DNA of 64,000 nucleotides from Astrocystis sublimbata (GCA_022453515.1 JAJNNY010000013.1:682001-746000); one strand, 5' to 3'. Counted from the stretch's first letter, positions 1 to 13,180 are shown. Notes: generated from the letters alone by a model not told the origin. Numbers and translations: made by a program.

Positions 1-722
1 ATCTCCTCTCGGATGACGGCACAGTCGCCTGGGTAGTCGAGGGTAGTTTCGCATCTAACGCCCGGGCCGAACGGCACTGCGGCTAGCACACATACGCATC
101 TCGTTCAGATTACAAGTATTCGACCTCACCCGCAGCGTATTGGATACCGGACCATGGCATGATGTGCATCTCATCCAGCTACCCTACTACACACATCCTA
201 AATTGTCGCGACATGCACAGCCTCGTAGCGCCGCCAACTGGCGGCTTAACCTGCATTATGCAAGAAATCTGCACATATAACCCTACCACTCTTCAGACCG
301 CTGTTGGGAAATCAGTGCCATTTGAGACGGTAATCCCAATTCACCGGTTCCAAGCCTGCTTATATATGCGATACCAACAGGATGATATTTAGGTTTCGAA
401 TATTGACATCTTTCCTCCTGTAGGTTAGGGCCTCAATCAGCGCTACCTAAAGTAACATAGTAGGTTTATTTGACAGGCGTGACAGGGTGCTAGCTTACTG
501 CCGCTCCCTGCCAGACTCTGGCAAACAGCCTATTAGAGTCAAGTATATGAGATCCGCATCCTGTCACATGATTGTGATCCTACGACCAATTTGTAAATAA
601 ACAAATCTGGTTAGGGGAGATCGAATTCAACATTCAAGTAATTGCGATTTGAGTAATCGACTCTTACAGGTGAAAGTAAATGCCTGATCTTGAAAAAGCA
701 CATTCTAATCCCGATTTTCGTG
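1..722. other. Intergenic, left window edge
   Basis: No coding region here shows family resemblance. The short open frames, such as one at 159-392, have no recognisable composition. The last ~120 bp before 723 would be the promoter and 5' UTR of the sirtuin. I see no clear TATA box. Confidence 0.5.
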
Positions 723-2155
723 ATGGCAGACACAGCGCCAAAAGTGGCAGAAGCCGAGCGTGAGGATCCGGCCCATATACTCGACGAGAAAGTCGATGCC
801 TTCGTGAAGCTTATACGCAAAAGCAAACATCTCATTGTATGCACCGGAGCGGGAGTGTCTACCTCTGCTGGTTCGCCGACCGCATCCGTGAAAAGTCACA
901 ATGTGATGTGACTGACAAATGGCCAGGAATTGCGGACTTCCGGGGCCCCAACGGCGTCTGGACATTGAGAGCCCAGGGCAAGCAGGCGCATAATAAAAAG
1001 AACACCCTGCAAGCGATCCCGACGCCCACTCACATGGCAATTGTCGAGTTGCAAAATCGCGGCATACTGACTCACGTAATCAGCCAGAATTGCGATGGCT
1101 TACATAGAAGAAGTGGGGTGTTGCCGGTGCGTTCTGATTGCAGACTCGTTAAACGACGTGATGTCCACGCCTTTGCTACTCGGGACGATGCGTAAAGCTC
1201 ATGCATGGCACGTAGGATCGGATATCCGAGCTCCATGGCAACAGCAACAGAGAGTATTGCCGAGACTGTGGCAAAGAGTATCTTCGCGGTCAGTGCAGCC
1301 GACCACCTCAAATCGAAAATTCGTAGTTCATGTGCTTGCTGATTGTCTTATTATTTTCCAGACTTTCGTGCCGTGTCCACGTACGAGACTTCAATTCACG
1401 ATCACCGTACCGGGCGCAGATGCGCCTTGTGCAATGGTGCACTTCTGGACACCATTATCAACTTTGGCGAAAACTTGCCCGAAGAGCCGCTGCGACTTGC
1501 GCGTGAGCACGCAGATAAGGCGGACCTATGTCTAGTGCTAGGCTCATCGCTCACGGTCTCGCCGTCAAACGAGATCCCCGAAACAGTTGGCAGGAGGCGC
1601 GGAGCCAAGCTGGTCATCTGCAACCTGCAATCCACGCCGATAGACTGTCTATCCGACATCCGCGTCTTCGCCAAAGCCGATGACTTGATGACCCGGATGA
1701 TGGCTAAGCTGGAATTGCCGATATCACCTTTCATACTGCGACGCCGATTAGTGATCCGTATGGAGACGCTGAAAGGTGGGCGACAGCAGTTACTAGTCCG
1801 AGGCGTTGATGTGGACGGGACTCCGGCAACGTTTTTGCAATCAGTGAAGCTTGTCAACAACCGGCGCATCGTACTGGCCGAGCCGTTCGTTATCAATTTT
1901 CGAAGCGACCCGGAGCCCGGGACGATCATGAAGCTGGAGCTGGAGTTCATGGGCCACTATAACGAGCCCAACCTCGAAGTCGAGTATACATTTGAAGCTG
2001 TGGACGGTCCAGCAAGACATTATCTGCTCCAGTATGATCCAAGCAACGGCAATTGGACCGTGACTCAATCAGAGGGCGAACATCTTGAGGATGGGGCCCA
2101 GGACGCACCTCTAGGGATGGAAAAGGAGGTGATAGATCTCACTCTGGAGGACTAG
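723..2155 (+). CDS. Class IV (SIRT6/7-like) NAD-dependent sirtuin deacetylase
   Basis: Sirtuins remove acyl groups from lysines using NAD+; class IV members are usually nuclear or nucleolar. Exons are 723-870, 927-1126, 1216-1288 and 1362-2155, giving 404 aa. Each join restores family sequence. Visible motifs are the Rossmann GAGVSTSAGI at ~42-51 with DFRGPNGVW after it, SQNCDGLH with catalytic His109, zinc ligand pairs C131/C134 and C161/C164, NFGE, and LGSSLTV at ~200-206. The HRTGRRCALC/DTIINFGE stretch resembles SIRT7 more than Sir2/Hst. The ATG at 723 is the first in frame. The C-terminus ends in an acidic VIDLTLED tail that looks like a SUMO-interacting motif. It converges on the TPR gene 375 bp away. 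Family call is strong; substrate unknown. Confidence 0.9.
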
Positions 2156-2530
2156 GACATTCCCGTCATTTGGTTCCCAGGGGTACACAAGTTCAGCATC
2201 AGGTCACGGCTTATATCCCCTTATTTAGCCAATGCAAATTGAATGTGGCATTCGGCTTCATTTGAGCAGTTGGGCAGTCAGACGCAGCCCTGGAGCCCAC
2301 CTGAAACCCGCCTTCAAAGGTAGGTCAGTATTAGAAGCAGGGAAAAGGCCCTAGGTGCATAACGAAGAAGAAGGCGACTTGACTACCAAAATGAAGGGAA
2401 ACATGGCTTCACCTATCTGGTAACATAAGCCTACCACCATTTCTGCTTTTGGGAGCTTTTTGGATGATACGTAAACTGAATTACAGCTTTTTTAACGGTA
2501 ATCGCTATCCAAATATATACTATTAATGCT
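2156..2530. other. Convergent 3' intergenic region
   Basis: This 375-bp stretch separates the stop codons of the convergent sirtuin and TPR genes. It would hold both polyadenylation regions. No gene or repeat is seen. Confidence 0.5.
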
Positions 2531-4388
2531 TTACAGGATACTTTGTCTGTGCTTTTCTTCATACTGCATGCTCCTACAGAAACATGATGATTTGATGGGT
2601 ATGTCGGCATTTTTGAGGGCAATGTCCAGCTCTTTCTTGACACCAGCGGCCGCCTCTAGCTTGCCCAGCTTGGTCAAACACTCGTGGTAGCCGTGCAGCG
2701 CCCATACGTTCTTCGGATGCCGCAGCGCGCGCGGAATCGCATCGTTGTAACCTAGATCATCTGCGTATATCTCCAGCGCCTCTGGGTATCGGCCTTGTTC
2801 AGTCAGCAGGGCACCAAGGGCATGGCTTGGAGGCTGCATCCAACCCCAAGGTTCGTCGTAGGGCAGAGCGTTGCTCAGCTTGGTCGCCTGGCGAAGATGG
2901 TTGAAAGCAGACTCGTGGTTGCCGCGTCGGTATTCCAGCTCGCCGTGCAGCATCGCCTCGGCCACCTGTAGAATGTCGGAACACTTGTTGTTAAATAGCA
3001 TTCTAGATGACCCCACTGCCTTGAACGCATGAGCAAAATCTTTCAGTGCTTCCTCGGCCTCTTTCACTTTGCCCATGGCAGCGAAAGCAACGCCTTTTGC
3101 GTAGTGAGTCATGGCTGTGGTCACACAGTAGAGTTTTGGATCGGCTGGTAGAGCAAGTTTGATGATGTCCGTCCATCGTCCAAAGCGGATAAGTACGTGA
3201 ACACGCATCGCCACAAATCCTTCTAGCCAATCTGCCATGGGCGGCGATGGGATGCGAAGAAGCTCGTCGGGGAGCGCTGCCTCGAGTTGAGCCACGGTAT
3301 CGAGGGCGACGGTAGAGTTTGCGGCGAACATGGCAGCATAGATACGAAAGTGGTAATCGTGCACTCGATAGAGCGTATAGAACAGGGAAGGGTTTTTTTC
3401 TCTCGTGAAGAAGACATCGTCTGCCTCGATTGCCTTCTGATTTGAGTCCATAGCAGCCTGGTAATCGCCTAGAATGATATCAATATGTGTCGGCATGTGT
3501 CTCAAGTGCCCAGCATCGGGTACCTATGCCGCTGGAATCAGTAATTGCCTCTTGAAGTAAGGAAATTGTTCATCAGACGGGGTCTGCAGATGTCTCAACA
3601 GAGACCCGTCGGTGTAGTTTGTGCCTCCGAGACTTGTCGAAAACAGGAATATATGACTCCAGGGAGCTACATACGAGATCACGCAGTTTGTTTGCTGCCT
3701 CCAGTGCGCTTTCAGGGGTTGGTGACATTTCCATGAGGTGTATATATAGATGTAAGAGCCCTGGGTGATGTGAGCCACTGTCCTGAGCCATGGCTTGCTC
3801 GAGTATGCTCTTCACTTCGATTGTATGAGCATGTGAAGCGGGTTCTCCGGTCTTGAGATCCCAAAGATCCCATGGAGTAAGGTTCATCAACGCGTCTGCG
3901 AAGAGGGCGGCCACATCGGGATCATCGTGGAACTGCTTATATACGTCCCTCATTGCCTCCGCATATCCATCATTCCATTTATTGTATGTCGATTCCTTTC
4001 CCACTATGTGCTGGAGTGGGTATCGGGCTCGCAGCGCACTGACAAGTGCTTTCTCGACATGCGAGACGTTACGGGCTGCTGCTAGAGATTGGGCCTGCTC
4101 GACAGCTTGATGAGTTTGCTGGACCGTTGCCTCCAACTCAGAATCGTCCAAGGAATGCCAAGGCCTGTTGTAGTTGGGGCCAAGCGAGTACGCCAAACCC
4201 CAATATGCCATGCAACAATGTTCATCGTGTTGGATGGCTCGCTCAAAGCACTTGGCTGCCTCTTCATGATTGAATGCGTAGCTCCATATCAGACCGCGGT
4301 TGAACCATTCTCTTGCCTCATCATTATCGGTGGTGATGGATCGGCGGTAAGTACCGAGGTCGTAATAGTCATTCTTGCTTTCGCTCAT
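2531..4388 (-). CDS. Tetratricopeptide-repeat (TPR) domain protein
   Basis: TPR helices form protein-binding scaffolds; this family, shared by fungi and bacteria, has no well-defined role. Exons on the minus strand are 4388-3675 and 3523-2531, with intron 3524-3674 (151 bp, GTATGT..TAG), giving 568 aa. The splice rebuilds the stretch LRDL-VPDAGHLRHMPTHID. The N-terminus has YYDLGTYRR and WFNRGLIWSYAFNHEEA followed by helical repeat pairs such as CFERAIQHDEHCCMAYWGLAY. Further repeats lie near the C-terminus (YRRGNHESAFNHLRQA, EQGRYPEALEIYADD). An in-frame extension to about 4511 exists, but the ATG at 4388 (MSESKNDYYDLG) fits the family start better. No signal peptide or membrane segment. Single-copy cytosolic protein is my inference. 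Confidence 0.85.
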
Positions 4389-4885
4389 ACTTGCCAATAT
4401 TTGTGTAACAGGGTATGATGCCTGTATGATACTCGCGTCTGGTGGAAGTTGCAGTTGGAAGAGATGGAGGAATGCAGTACCTATGACATGGGCGGTTACT
4501 TCCACCTGCAAGTTTTAGTGGGTTGGCGGGGTATGCGACTGTCCTGACAGCAGCTCCCAAAAAGCAGAAATGGCGATGTTTTTGGCCTAGCCACCTTCCT
4601 TTTTTCGTCACTTCAATACACAACCCTGTCTATTTTTCTTTTTACTTTCATCTTGCAGTACTTTAACTTGGTAATTTTAAGTAAAGGGCATGTAACGCGA
4701 AAGAGAAACAAAATATCCGTATATGCCACTGATCATCAGCATACTATTTAATCTGTTACCATTAAATAAAGGCTACTTTGAGATAGGCTATAAAATATTA
4801 TTATTGCATAGTGCTTATGGTATACTTTGTTGTTGAACAAGTGGTAAATATTCAATTAATTGAGTTTCTCTTTCCATCATGTAAA
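4389..4885. other. Intergenic between TPR and Hsp31-like genes
   Basis: This region contains the TPR promoter and the 3' end of the Hsp31-like gene. The part at ~4620-4880 is AT-rich. Nothing else is supportable. Confidence 0.45.
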
Positions 4886-5581
4886 TTAAGCGCCAATAGC
4901 TTTCAAGATAGCCTCACCCACAGCTTTCGCACTAGCGGGGTTCTGCCCAGTGATGAGCTTTCCCCCGTCCTGAACAAGCACCATCTCGCCCCAAGGCTGG
5001 TCCGCCTTCTTGTAGTTGCCGCCCACAGCCTTCATCCTGTCCTCCAGCATGAACGGCATGTACTTTGACAGATCCACCGCGTCTTCCTCCGCATTGCTGA
5101 AGCCTGTGACATCCTTCCCAGACAGCAGTGACTTCCCGTCGCTGCCCTTTGCATTGAGAAAGACGACGGGACCGTGACACACGGCAGAAACGGGCTTTCC
5201 CTTCGAGGCGAACTCTTCGATGACGGCGATGCTGTCCGCGTCGTCGACGAGGTCGAACATCGGCCCGTGGCCGCCAGGGTAGAACAGCGCCGCGAACTCG
5301 TCCGCACGCCCCTTGAAAGATGACAACGTCTCTGTTTTCTCCCAGATAGCCTTCTTGTCTTTCGCGAAGGCCTGTGCGCCCGCGTCTTCTTTGGACATCT
5401 CTACCGACCAAGGGTCGAGGGGCGCGACGCCCCCCTTTGGCGATGCGGTCACGACCTCGACGCCCGCTTTGGTGAGCACGTCGTAGGGGTGCGAGAGTTC
5501 GGGAAGGAACCAGCCTGTGGGCTTGTTGGCTGCTTCGATGCGGCCGTGGGAAGTCAATACGACGAGGACTTTGGGCGCCAT
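4886..5581 (-). CDS. DJ-1/PfpI family protein, Hsp31-like glyoxalase III
   Basis: Hsp31-type members of the DJ-1/PfpI superfamily convert methylglyoxal to lactate without glutathione and act as stress chaperones in the cytosol. This is one exon of 231 aa, the usual length. The nucleophile elbow AVCHGP places Cys135 and His136. Glu28 in FLPELSHP is the conserved N-terminal acid, and E165/E166 in FSNAEEDAV is a candidate third triad residue as in yeast Hsp31. YPGGHGPMFD (~101-110) is the strand-loop typical of the family. The ATG at 5581 begins MAPKVLVVLTSH, which is the family start. No targeting signal. Both flanking genes are on the same strand, but spacing gives no reason to link their functions. 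Confidence 0.9.
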   Translation of the reverse strand: MAPKVLVVLTSHGRIEAANKPTGWFLPELSHPYDVLTKAGVEVVTASPKGGVAPLDPWSVEMSKEDAGAQAFAKDKKAIWEKTETLSSFKGRADEFAALFYPGGHGPMFDLVDDADSIAVIEEFASKGKPVSAVCHGPVVFLNAKGSDGKSLLSGKDVTGFSNAEEDAVDLSKYMPFMLEDRMKAVGGNYKKADQPWGEMVLVQDGGKLITGQNPASAKAVGEAILKAIGA

Positions 5582-6461
5582 TGTGAATTATGTGTTTGTG
5601 TGGTACTTTGTGTTCTCGAAAATGATCTTGAAGTTCGTTGATGTAGATTGAGTATCAGTCAGTAGATTGATTTGGTCTTATGTGAATGGTAATGATAAAG
5701 TCTGTATTTCGATTGAGATGATAGTATATATATATACACAAAAAAGTAGTCAGGCTATGGTGTACTCCATTACCTTCAGATTACATACAGATCGGAGTGG
5801 CTTTGTCTCAGTGCCAGTCCCATTGCATAAGCATCATGACCTCAGATGCTCATGTTGCGAAACTCCGTCAAGCAAGAACCATGAAGCTACGCACCTATGA
5901 TATAACCTCTGGCTCGCCTTAGGCCCGAGAAGATGGATCATGACGCCACTTGGTTTAGTTTGTCTTACCAAATCGTGGCTCCGAAACTCCGGAAAGCGGG
6001 GTTCAATATGCCAAACGCACTGACTCACTTGATGACAAACTTACCTTATGTCCTACAGAATAAAACATTTTAAACGTACCTAAATGTAAGCAAGTTAAGC
6101 TGTAAGTATAGAAACCATCATGGATGTATTCAAACTTCTTATTCGAATTTGTGATCAATCATTTAATAAGCAATGTTTGACATACCGACTGCGCTAAGCT
6201 AGATTCTATAATCGTTGAATCAATTATCAAGCGTGCATCACCATTTACCTACTATATAGTATATAATGTAAGTAGTCTTTTTGGAGATCGAAAGTGCTGC
6301 CCTTCTGTATGTATTTTGTCGATGGAAAGATGTAACTCATTGCTTAATTACGTGGGTGGCTTCGGATAAGACACGTGGGTGAGACTTCAAAAGTTTGTTG
6401 AGTCTCTCAGATTGATTTTATATTCGTTAAATATTTACTCAGCACGCTATAGGGCCTTTAA
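5582..6461. other. Intergenic region upstream of Hsp31-like gene
   Basis: This holds the Hsp31-like promoter and the 3' flank of the ABC transporter. The sequence ~6040-6300 is AT-rich with no open frame. Nothing else is supportable. Confidence 0.45.
5725..5736 (-). promoter_or_regulatory. TATA-like TA tract upstream of Hsp31-like gene
   Basis: A 12-bp alternating TA run lies ~145 bp upstream of the ATG at 5581. Its position suits a TATA element with a ~110-nt leader. It could equally be a short microsatellite. Confidence 0.35.
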
Positions 6462-9400
6462 TTATAGACTTCCCCAATGCGCTTTGCCAACTCGTATCTT
6501 TCTTCTGAATCCAAACACATTCTCCCACCTCGTTCGTACCAACCTCAAGAGCAGCCATGCAACCAGTCGATACACGAGCACCGTGCCCGCAAGTGCGATG
6601 ATATTATTAACCCCATCCACATTCAACGAGTACAGCTCAAGGACCTGCTCGCCCGTCTCAATCGCGCAGCGGCCATCAGGAAGTTTCTGAGCGTCATCGC
6701 ACGTGAACGCGACACCATCAAGACTGAACCGTGCGAGCGCCGCAACAGCATACTTCGTCGGGCTCAGATAATTAAAGATCTCGAACACCCGCGGCATGTC
6801 GATGCTGATAATACCCGCTATGACCTGCGCCACGGACAACAGGACGGAGATGACGTTGACCGCAAAGCCGGTGTGGTTGAAGAGGGTGTTGAACATGATG
6901 CCCAGGCTCTCGCCGCACGACACGATGCCGAAGGCGCTGAAGACAAGGACGAAGTACAGCTCGGCCGTGCGTGGAAAGCCGACGGCGAAGTCCGCCAGCA
7001 CGCCGAAGACGAGGCAGCTGATGATTTCGAACGGCAGCTCGAGCACGGTGTAGGTGGCGAGGAACGCCTCGATGCTATATACGCCGTCGTCGTCTTCTTG
7101 GTAGAACACGTCGCGCTCGGTTGGGTAGATCGCGACGTTCTGGAGCATGCCCACGAAGTAGAAGGCGCATATCTCCTGCACGAAACCCACCCGGTTCTGG
7201 ATGCTGTAGTAGTCGTGATGCAAGGGGGCGAAGAAGAGCGCCAAGACGATGGCGAGCCCGATTACTTGGAATATGCGCGCCAGCAAAAGAGGCGGCTGTC
7301 GGCGGAGATTGATCGTTGCGCGACGCAAAAGGAGCGGGAACGACGTCGCGAAGGATGCCCTCTTGCGAACGAGAGCGCCGAGCTCGGCTGGTGTGGCAAG
7401 GGTAGTCTTCTGTGAGGAATTTCGTTGATTTGGATTTACGGTCAACGGTAGCCCTCGGCGTATAGCGTCGTCGATTTCGCTTTGGCCTACTGGGTTCGCG
7501 TCGCTGCTTATTGCGAGATCATTGGCGTTCGACTTCTCGTCCGCATCTTCACCTGCCATGAGCCCAGACGTCATAACATCCACCTTTTCTTCTTCTGCAT
7601 TTACGTTCGACCTGGGCTCGGCTGATTGCTCTGTATTTTGAAGTCGTTGGATAGTAGAGGACCACGAATCGATGAGCCGCTTGACCTTTGCTCGGCTTTC
7701 CGCCTCTCTGCTTTCTTCTTGGAGATCGACAGTGATAAGGTCCAAGGCAAAGTCGGCAGGGTTTGTATGCCGAGGACACTGTTCACCGAGAGTGGCAAAG
7801 TAAGCGAGCATTGCTTTGGCCGATCCGCTATAAGTTGGGGAGCCCCCTCTCGCGAGAAGCAGGATGTTTCCAAAGCTTTTGAAGAGATCCGACCTGGCTT
7901 GATGAACGGTTAGAATGAGCGTCCTGCCTTCGTTCGCTAGTCCCTGCAGCACTTCCATGATACTGTTTGCCGTAAACGCGTCAAGCCCACTCGTCGGCTC
8001 GTCAAGCAGAAGGACCCGGGGATCCGTGAGTATCTGGACTGCGATACTGACACGGCGCTTCTCGCCACCGGATATCCCTTTGACTAGGTCACTACCAACC
8101 AGATTATCCGCGCAGTCTTTCAATCCCATCTTGAGAAGGACCTCCTCGGCTCGTTGGTGCTTCTCTCGCTTACTCATCCAGGTAGGTAGACGAAGACCTG
8201 CCGCGAAGCGGAGTGTCTCCCGGACTGTCAGAGATGGTAGCAATGCGTCATCGTCTTGACAGACATAGGACACCACAGATCGAATTACTGTATTTGAAGG
8301 CGACGCTCCGTTGAACAAGAGCCCTCCGGTTGAGCGATATTTTACCGCAATAGTATTGGTTTGTCGCTGCGCCATTGCATTCAGAAGGCTTGTCTTCCCT
8401 GACCCGGACGGTCCCATGATGACATTGAGTTTTCCGGCTTCAAAGTTCGCGGTGATGGGATTGAGAATCGTTTTCGTGGGCAGCGATTTGCCGAATGCAG
8501 ATCTCTTGTCTAGTTCAAGAGTGAACTTATCAAGGCTGACATCAATAGTTCGTACTTCTTGTATCGATCTTGCCGTCATCTTTTCCTTCCCTGTTGAAAG
8601 GTCTGGCTCTGAAGTTCGTGATCGCGCCACTGTCATTTCGACAGCGACGAAGGCAAGACCGACCCAAGCCGTGAGAAGGAACAGAGCGACGAAGGCTACC
8701 ATAATAACAATTGGTCGTGCAATCCAGTCCTTGGGAAAGCCTAGATTGTCTAGAATATATCGACCAGTATACTGTATACAAGCGGGGTCCGAAGCGCCAT
8801 CGGGCGAAGGACAATCGTAGAAACTGCCATCGAATTCGTTACCACATAAGGCTCCAAAGCCATAGTACTGCCATCTTGTTAGTAACCGTACAATGCCATC
8901 AAGTTATGAACGTACGCTGTATGCAATGTACTTCGTCCACCGAACGTAGACGGGTATCGTATTGCTCTGAATGAAGTAGCCGCATGCTAAACTTTGCAGA
9001 GTGTAGGCGAGGTTGGCAATCAGGCTAGCCCCTGGAAAGTGTCTTACAGCTGCGATGCAGGCTGTTGCGAGTGTAACAGCGATGTAATGGTTGAGCAACA
9101 GCACCGAAAAAAAGGTGAAGAACTTGCTGACATTGATGTCAAAGCCAGCAAGGAAGTAGAAGATCACGCTGTATAGAAATGGAATCGGAATATCTTCGGT
9201 GAAGAAACGGGCTATACGACGCGATAGGATGAAGGGAAGGGCTGTCACGCAACCTTCGCTTTTCTCTCTGTCGAAAGTTGGGATGTCGATGCTTAGGCGA
9301 TAGATTTCAAAAGTTAGGAAAAGGTAGCCCTACGGAGTCAGTTTAGTGATTGAATTCCTTTTTTGGGCAGTGTCAACTGCCCACTCAACCTTTGTCACCG

Positions 9401-10893
9401 GTCTTAGAGCTATTGAAAGATGCACTGGGACATACCTGTAGAGCAATAGATATGTAAAGGGCACCTTGTCTTGAGCGAATGCCAGATTGGTCTCGTGATA
9501 GATTGTAAAAGATGTATCCCGTGATGATTGCCATTAGTACTGCTTCTAATAACGAGCCCGCCATTCCCATCGGATCTCTGTGGGTGACTTTAAAAGTCCT
9601 GTCAGTCAATACTCTCAGTTGTCGAATGAAACTGGCATGGTGTTGGGTCTTTCGCTGTGTAAGAACTGAGTTGGTGCCCTCAGATGGCAATGATCTGAAC
9701 ATGACATGTGATTTATCAACCCATGCTGCCTTTAACCCCTCAACACGGGCGGTACTCTCCTCTTCGAGCGAAGGTGTTCTGTTGTCTATGGCTGCAAGAT
9801 CAATAACGAATTCGGCGGGATTGACGAATGGTGGAAGTTCATATCCTAAGCCGGAGAACCAAGATATGCAATCCCCAACAGGCCCTGAGTAGACGGGACT
9901 CCCCTTCGAAAGGAGGACCAAGTTGTCCATGAGAGCCCAAATCTCAGACCTCGGTGAATGTAGTGTGGTAATGATAGTGCGACCTTTTCGACATAAGTCT
10001 TTGAGTGTTCGGATAATCTGATAGGCACTCGTAGCGTCCAGTCCAGTTGTTGGTTCGTCCAAGAACAGGACAGATGGGTTTGACAGAAGTTGAACTCCAA
10101 TGCTCGTTCGCCGTTTCTCTCCCCCACTGCACCCGCGATGCTGACTATTCCCAATCCTCGTATCTGCACAGTCTTTCAGACCTAATTCCAAAATCACGTC
10201 TTCAACTATCTGCGCTCTTTGGTCGGCTGTTGTTGGTGGGGGGAGTCTTAGATCTGCCGCGTAGCGTAATGTCTCACGGACGGTGAGTGTGGGGAGTAAG
10301 ACATCTTGCTGCATCACATATGCATGCCTGATAGAATCCAGCGATTGCGAATTGTTGAACTGTGCAGTACCGGTCTTTGATAGCCGGGTACTAAATACTC
10401 TTTCGGCTATCGTGTTTAGCAATGTAGTCTTGCCACTTCCACTACCCCCAAGAATTGCTGTTAGAGTGCCGGCGCCACATGACACATCGACAGAATGGAG
10501 AAGCGTTTTCTTTTGTGAGAGAGCCTCGTCGGGCTTTATAATGTTCTGTACCAGCTTCGTGTATGTTCCCGGGTTCAGTAAGGATGGCGACGTGTCTACT
10601 ACGACGGAGAGATTCCTTATTTGGACGTCAACAGCTGGGACATCGTCGAGTGAGAGCTGGCCAGCGATCGCTGGCGTAGTTTGTTGCTGTCCAAGTTCTA
10701 AACGATGGGAATCGATCGACTCGCCCCTTGAACCCATCGGTTCGGCGTTGTCAGCCTTGGGCATTGCGGACCTTTGGATTAGTGCAGAGAATGCTTGGGA
10801 AGAACCAAAGGCCTTATCGGGGATTGTCGCTGCCCAGATCTCTGTTCTGCCGGTCATGTAGTTCAATTTCAGCCCTGCATCAAGAAGGGGCAT
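6462..10893 (-). CDS. Full-size ABCG transporter (NBD-TMD-NBD-TMD), yeast YOL075C-like
   Basis: This is an ATP-driven membrane exporter with two ABCG half-units in one chain. Minus-strand exons are 10893-9436, 9329-8916 and 8867-6462; introns are 9330-9435 (106 bp) and 8868-8915 (48 bp). Total 1425 aa. NBD1 has Walker A GGSGSGKTT (~149), signature CSGGEKRRTS and Walker B VLFLDEPTTGLD. TMD1 spans the first two exon junctions. NBD2 has Walker A GPSGSGKTS (~776), ISGGEKRRVS and VLLLDEPTSGLD, then TMD2 with PTERDVFYQEDDDGVYS. Both sites look catalytically complete. A charged linker precedes TMD2. The order resembles the WHITE-type full transporter YOL075C rather than azole-efflux PDR pumps. An alternative ATG lies at 10857. 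The substrate cannot be told from sequence. Confidence 0.9.
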
Positions 10894-13180
10894 TCGACTT
10901 CACAAGTCACGCCATAGGAAGTCAATACGTCTTGCTGATAGTGCCGGGGGTTCTACTGGAATGTAGGCGTCGCACCGTCAAGCCGTGAAGTGTCTATTGA
11001 ATTCCTTTTCACGAGGAGACACAAGTTTGAGTTTCCTAATGGGCGACATCTTCAGAAAACAGCATACAGCATCGCTTAGCAGGTCGCTTAGGAGTCTGAG
11101 CCTCGTCTACGTTAGAGCAGCACTGCAAGCGCCAATTGACAGGGGTAGTAGGCTGGCATCTCAAGTGGGCGACAATACTCGCTTCGTCGCCATCATGTGT
11201 ATGTGGATGACGGAAAGAGGTCCATTGCAAGCCCTGGCAAGATCCATTTGTTGGTCTTAGAGTCCAATGATCTGCCGTATGACACGGGATCGCCTGGCGA
11301 GGAGTGATATGGTGCGATGCCAACATTGGTCTGGTCAGCCAACTGTTCCCTTCTCCAGCAATTCGGCATGTAAAAAGTCTGCTGCTCGAAGCTTTGGGGT
11401 AGTTTGCACGAGCCTAGCGCGCCATAAGCGATTCCGTAATGATTGTACTCCGTATGGCCGTGCAAAGCCTGAATCCCTGTGGTCGGGGACCCATCTTGCC
11501 CCCTAACGAATTACCGTCATGAGATTCCACGAACCCATAAGGTGTATGATCGTAAGCGATGCCAAGCCGGGTGTTCCCCAAGCGAACGCTTCCACTTTAC
11601 GGAAATAGACTATACAAGTTGGGCGCATAGTGCATATCGACGGACAGATTTTTCCAACTGCCCGGTCAGTTGACCAATTCCGTCTTCGGAGTTCATGAGT
11701 GCTCGCTTAGATGCGTGTGTAGATCTTCACGTGGTAAATGTATGGGTGTGAGGTTGTAGTAGCCAGGTTAGAATACTGTTGGAAACGCCGTCAAGCTTGC
11801 CCATCTAGGACCCTTTCAAGGATACCCTAGGCTTACCGGGACGGTGGATGACATGCATGAGCGATAGGTTCGCTTAGAGTAGTTCGCTTCAACCTCATAA
11901 GCGACGGGGGCTCGGGAAGGGTAGCACCAGGTGTACGAAACACTTGTGTATGTGCTCGCTTCGAGGTAAAATCGCTCTAAACGAGGTGAACGAGGTGCGA
12001 GAGACGGTTGGAGTGCGGGATACCGATCAGCGGTGTGCATTGGGACAGCCAAATAAATATGTTCCGGATTCTTAGAAGTGCATTATCAGGACCTGTGCAT
12101 GTGATGATATTGATCAGATATAACGTAAATATTCGGTCACTTCACCATCTCGTTAATGATAAAAACTGCAAGAAGGCCATAATAGGGTTTTGGTCCCATG
12201 GGCCGAACACCAGGGAAATGCCCATTACGCATATCCCAAACAAAACATATATTTACGTTGAATGTCCGTTAGTACTGGGAACGTAGTATCTCTTTGGTCT
12301 CTACCAGTCGGAAATGTCATTCGGGCAATAGACAAGCTCGCCCACGTCCATTGCAAGACTGGTACATCATCTTCCGCACCGACGCCTTGGCGAGGACCCT
12401 TATCCGCGACGTACGCGGCTTGACCGACGCCTTCAACATCTAAAATGGCTAACGAACTATTATAGTGACTAGAATAGGAAAAATTCCGACTTGACTTCTG
12501 AGTTTCAATGATCTCATGATTCTGAATCCCGGCGTTGATCATGGCAAATTATCAAGATGCCGAGATGGCGGCGTACAGCGGTCGCAGCATCTTGGCGCTT
12601 AATAAATCAGTCAAAGCTGCCAGGTCTGTATCTTGGCACTTCATGAACCGTAAGTCCATCTAGAATGGTTATAGAATTCGATAGTCTTTAAAAATTATCC
12701 TTGGAGACATGTCAGTTGCACTGTTTCATCAACAAGACCTTTGCTTGACGCAAAAGTTGAGTTGGTGGGTTTAATTTGCCAGGCTGCTCAGGCCGTTTAA
12801 CACATCTACGCGTCTTCTGGGAATACTGTATGTACCAACAGCACCGAGATGCATTTGAAAATCTTTTCGAAAAGGCAAGCGCCCACGTGTATTAGATCTT
12901 GCCAATAGGTAATATTTAAATCAAACCGACCAAAGTGAGCTCAAGAGAGATCTTCTGTAACAATAACGCCACAAACGCACGCTCCATGCACTTGGTATCG
13001 CGCCATTCCATGCGGAGATCTAGGTCCTACGTTTCTCCAAAACGCCTCCCCTCACAAAATATCGTTGAATCCAACATCTTTCTATGCTATCGTCTATTTT
13101 GCTCGTCATCTGCTCATGGTATCGAATCAGATCTGGCGCATCCGACAATAAAGCCTGCGTTTTAGTATCAAGCAAGTCGC
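10894..13180. other. 2.3 kb intergenic region, ABC transporter to allantoinase
   Basis: The right end of this stretch is the 3' flank of allantoinase and the left end is the ABC transporter promoter. A 105-codon ATG frame on the minus strand (12542-12225) is open but has no recognisable motif. I see no RNA gene or mobile element. Confidence 0.45.

Noticed and set aside
6477..7415. 312-codon plus-strand open frame
   Set aside because: It lies antisense to the conserved second half of the ABCG transporter and consists of mirror low-complexity charged residues; no family features.
12225..12542. 105-codon minus-strand ATG frame
   Set aside because: Open, but I cannot match any family and see no splice partners; could be a relic, not supportable.
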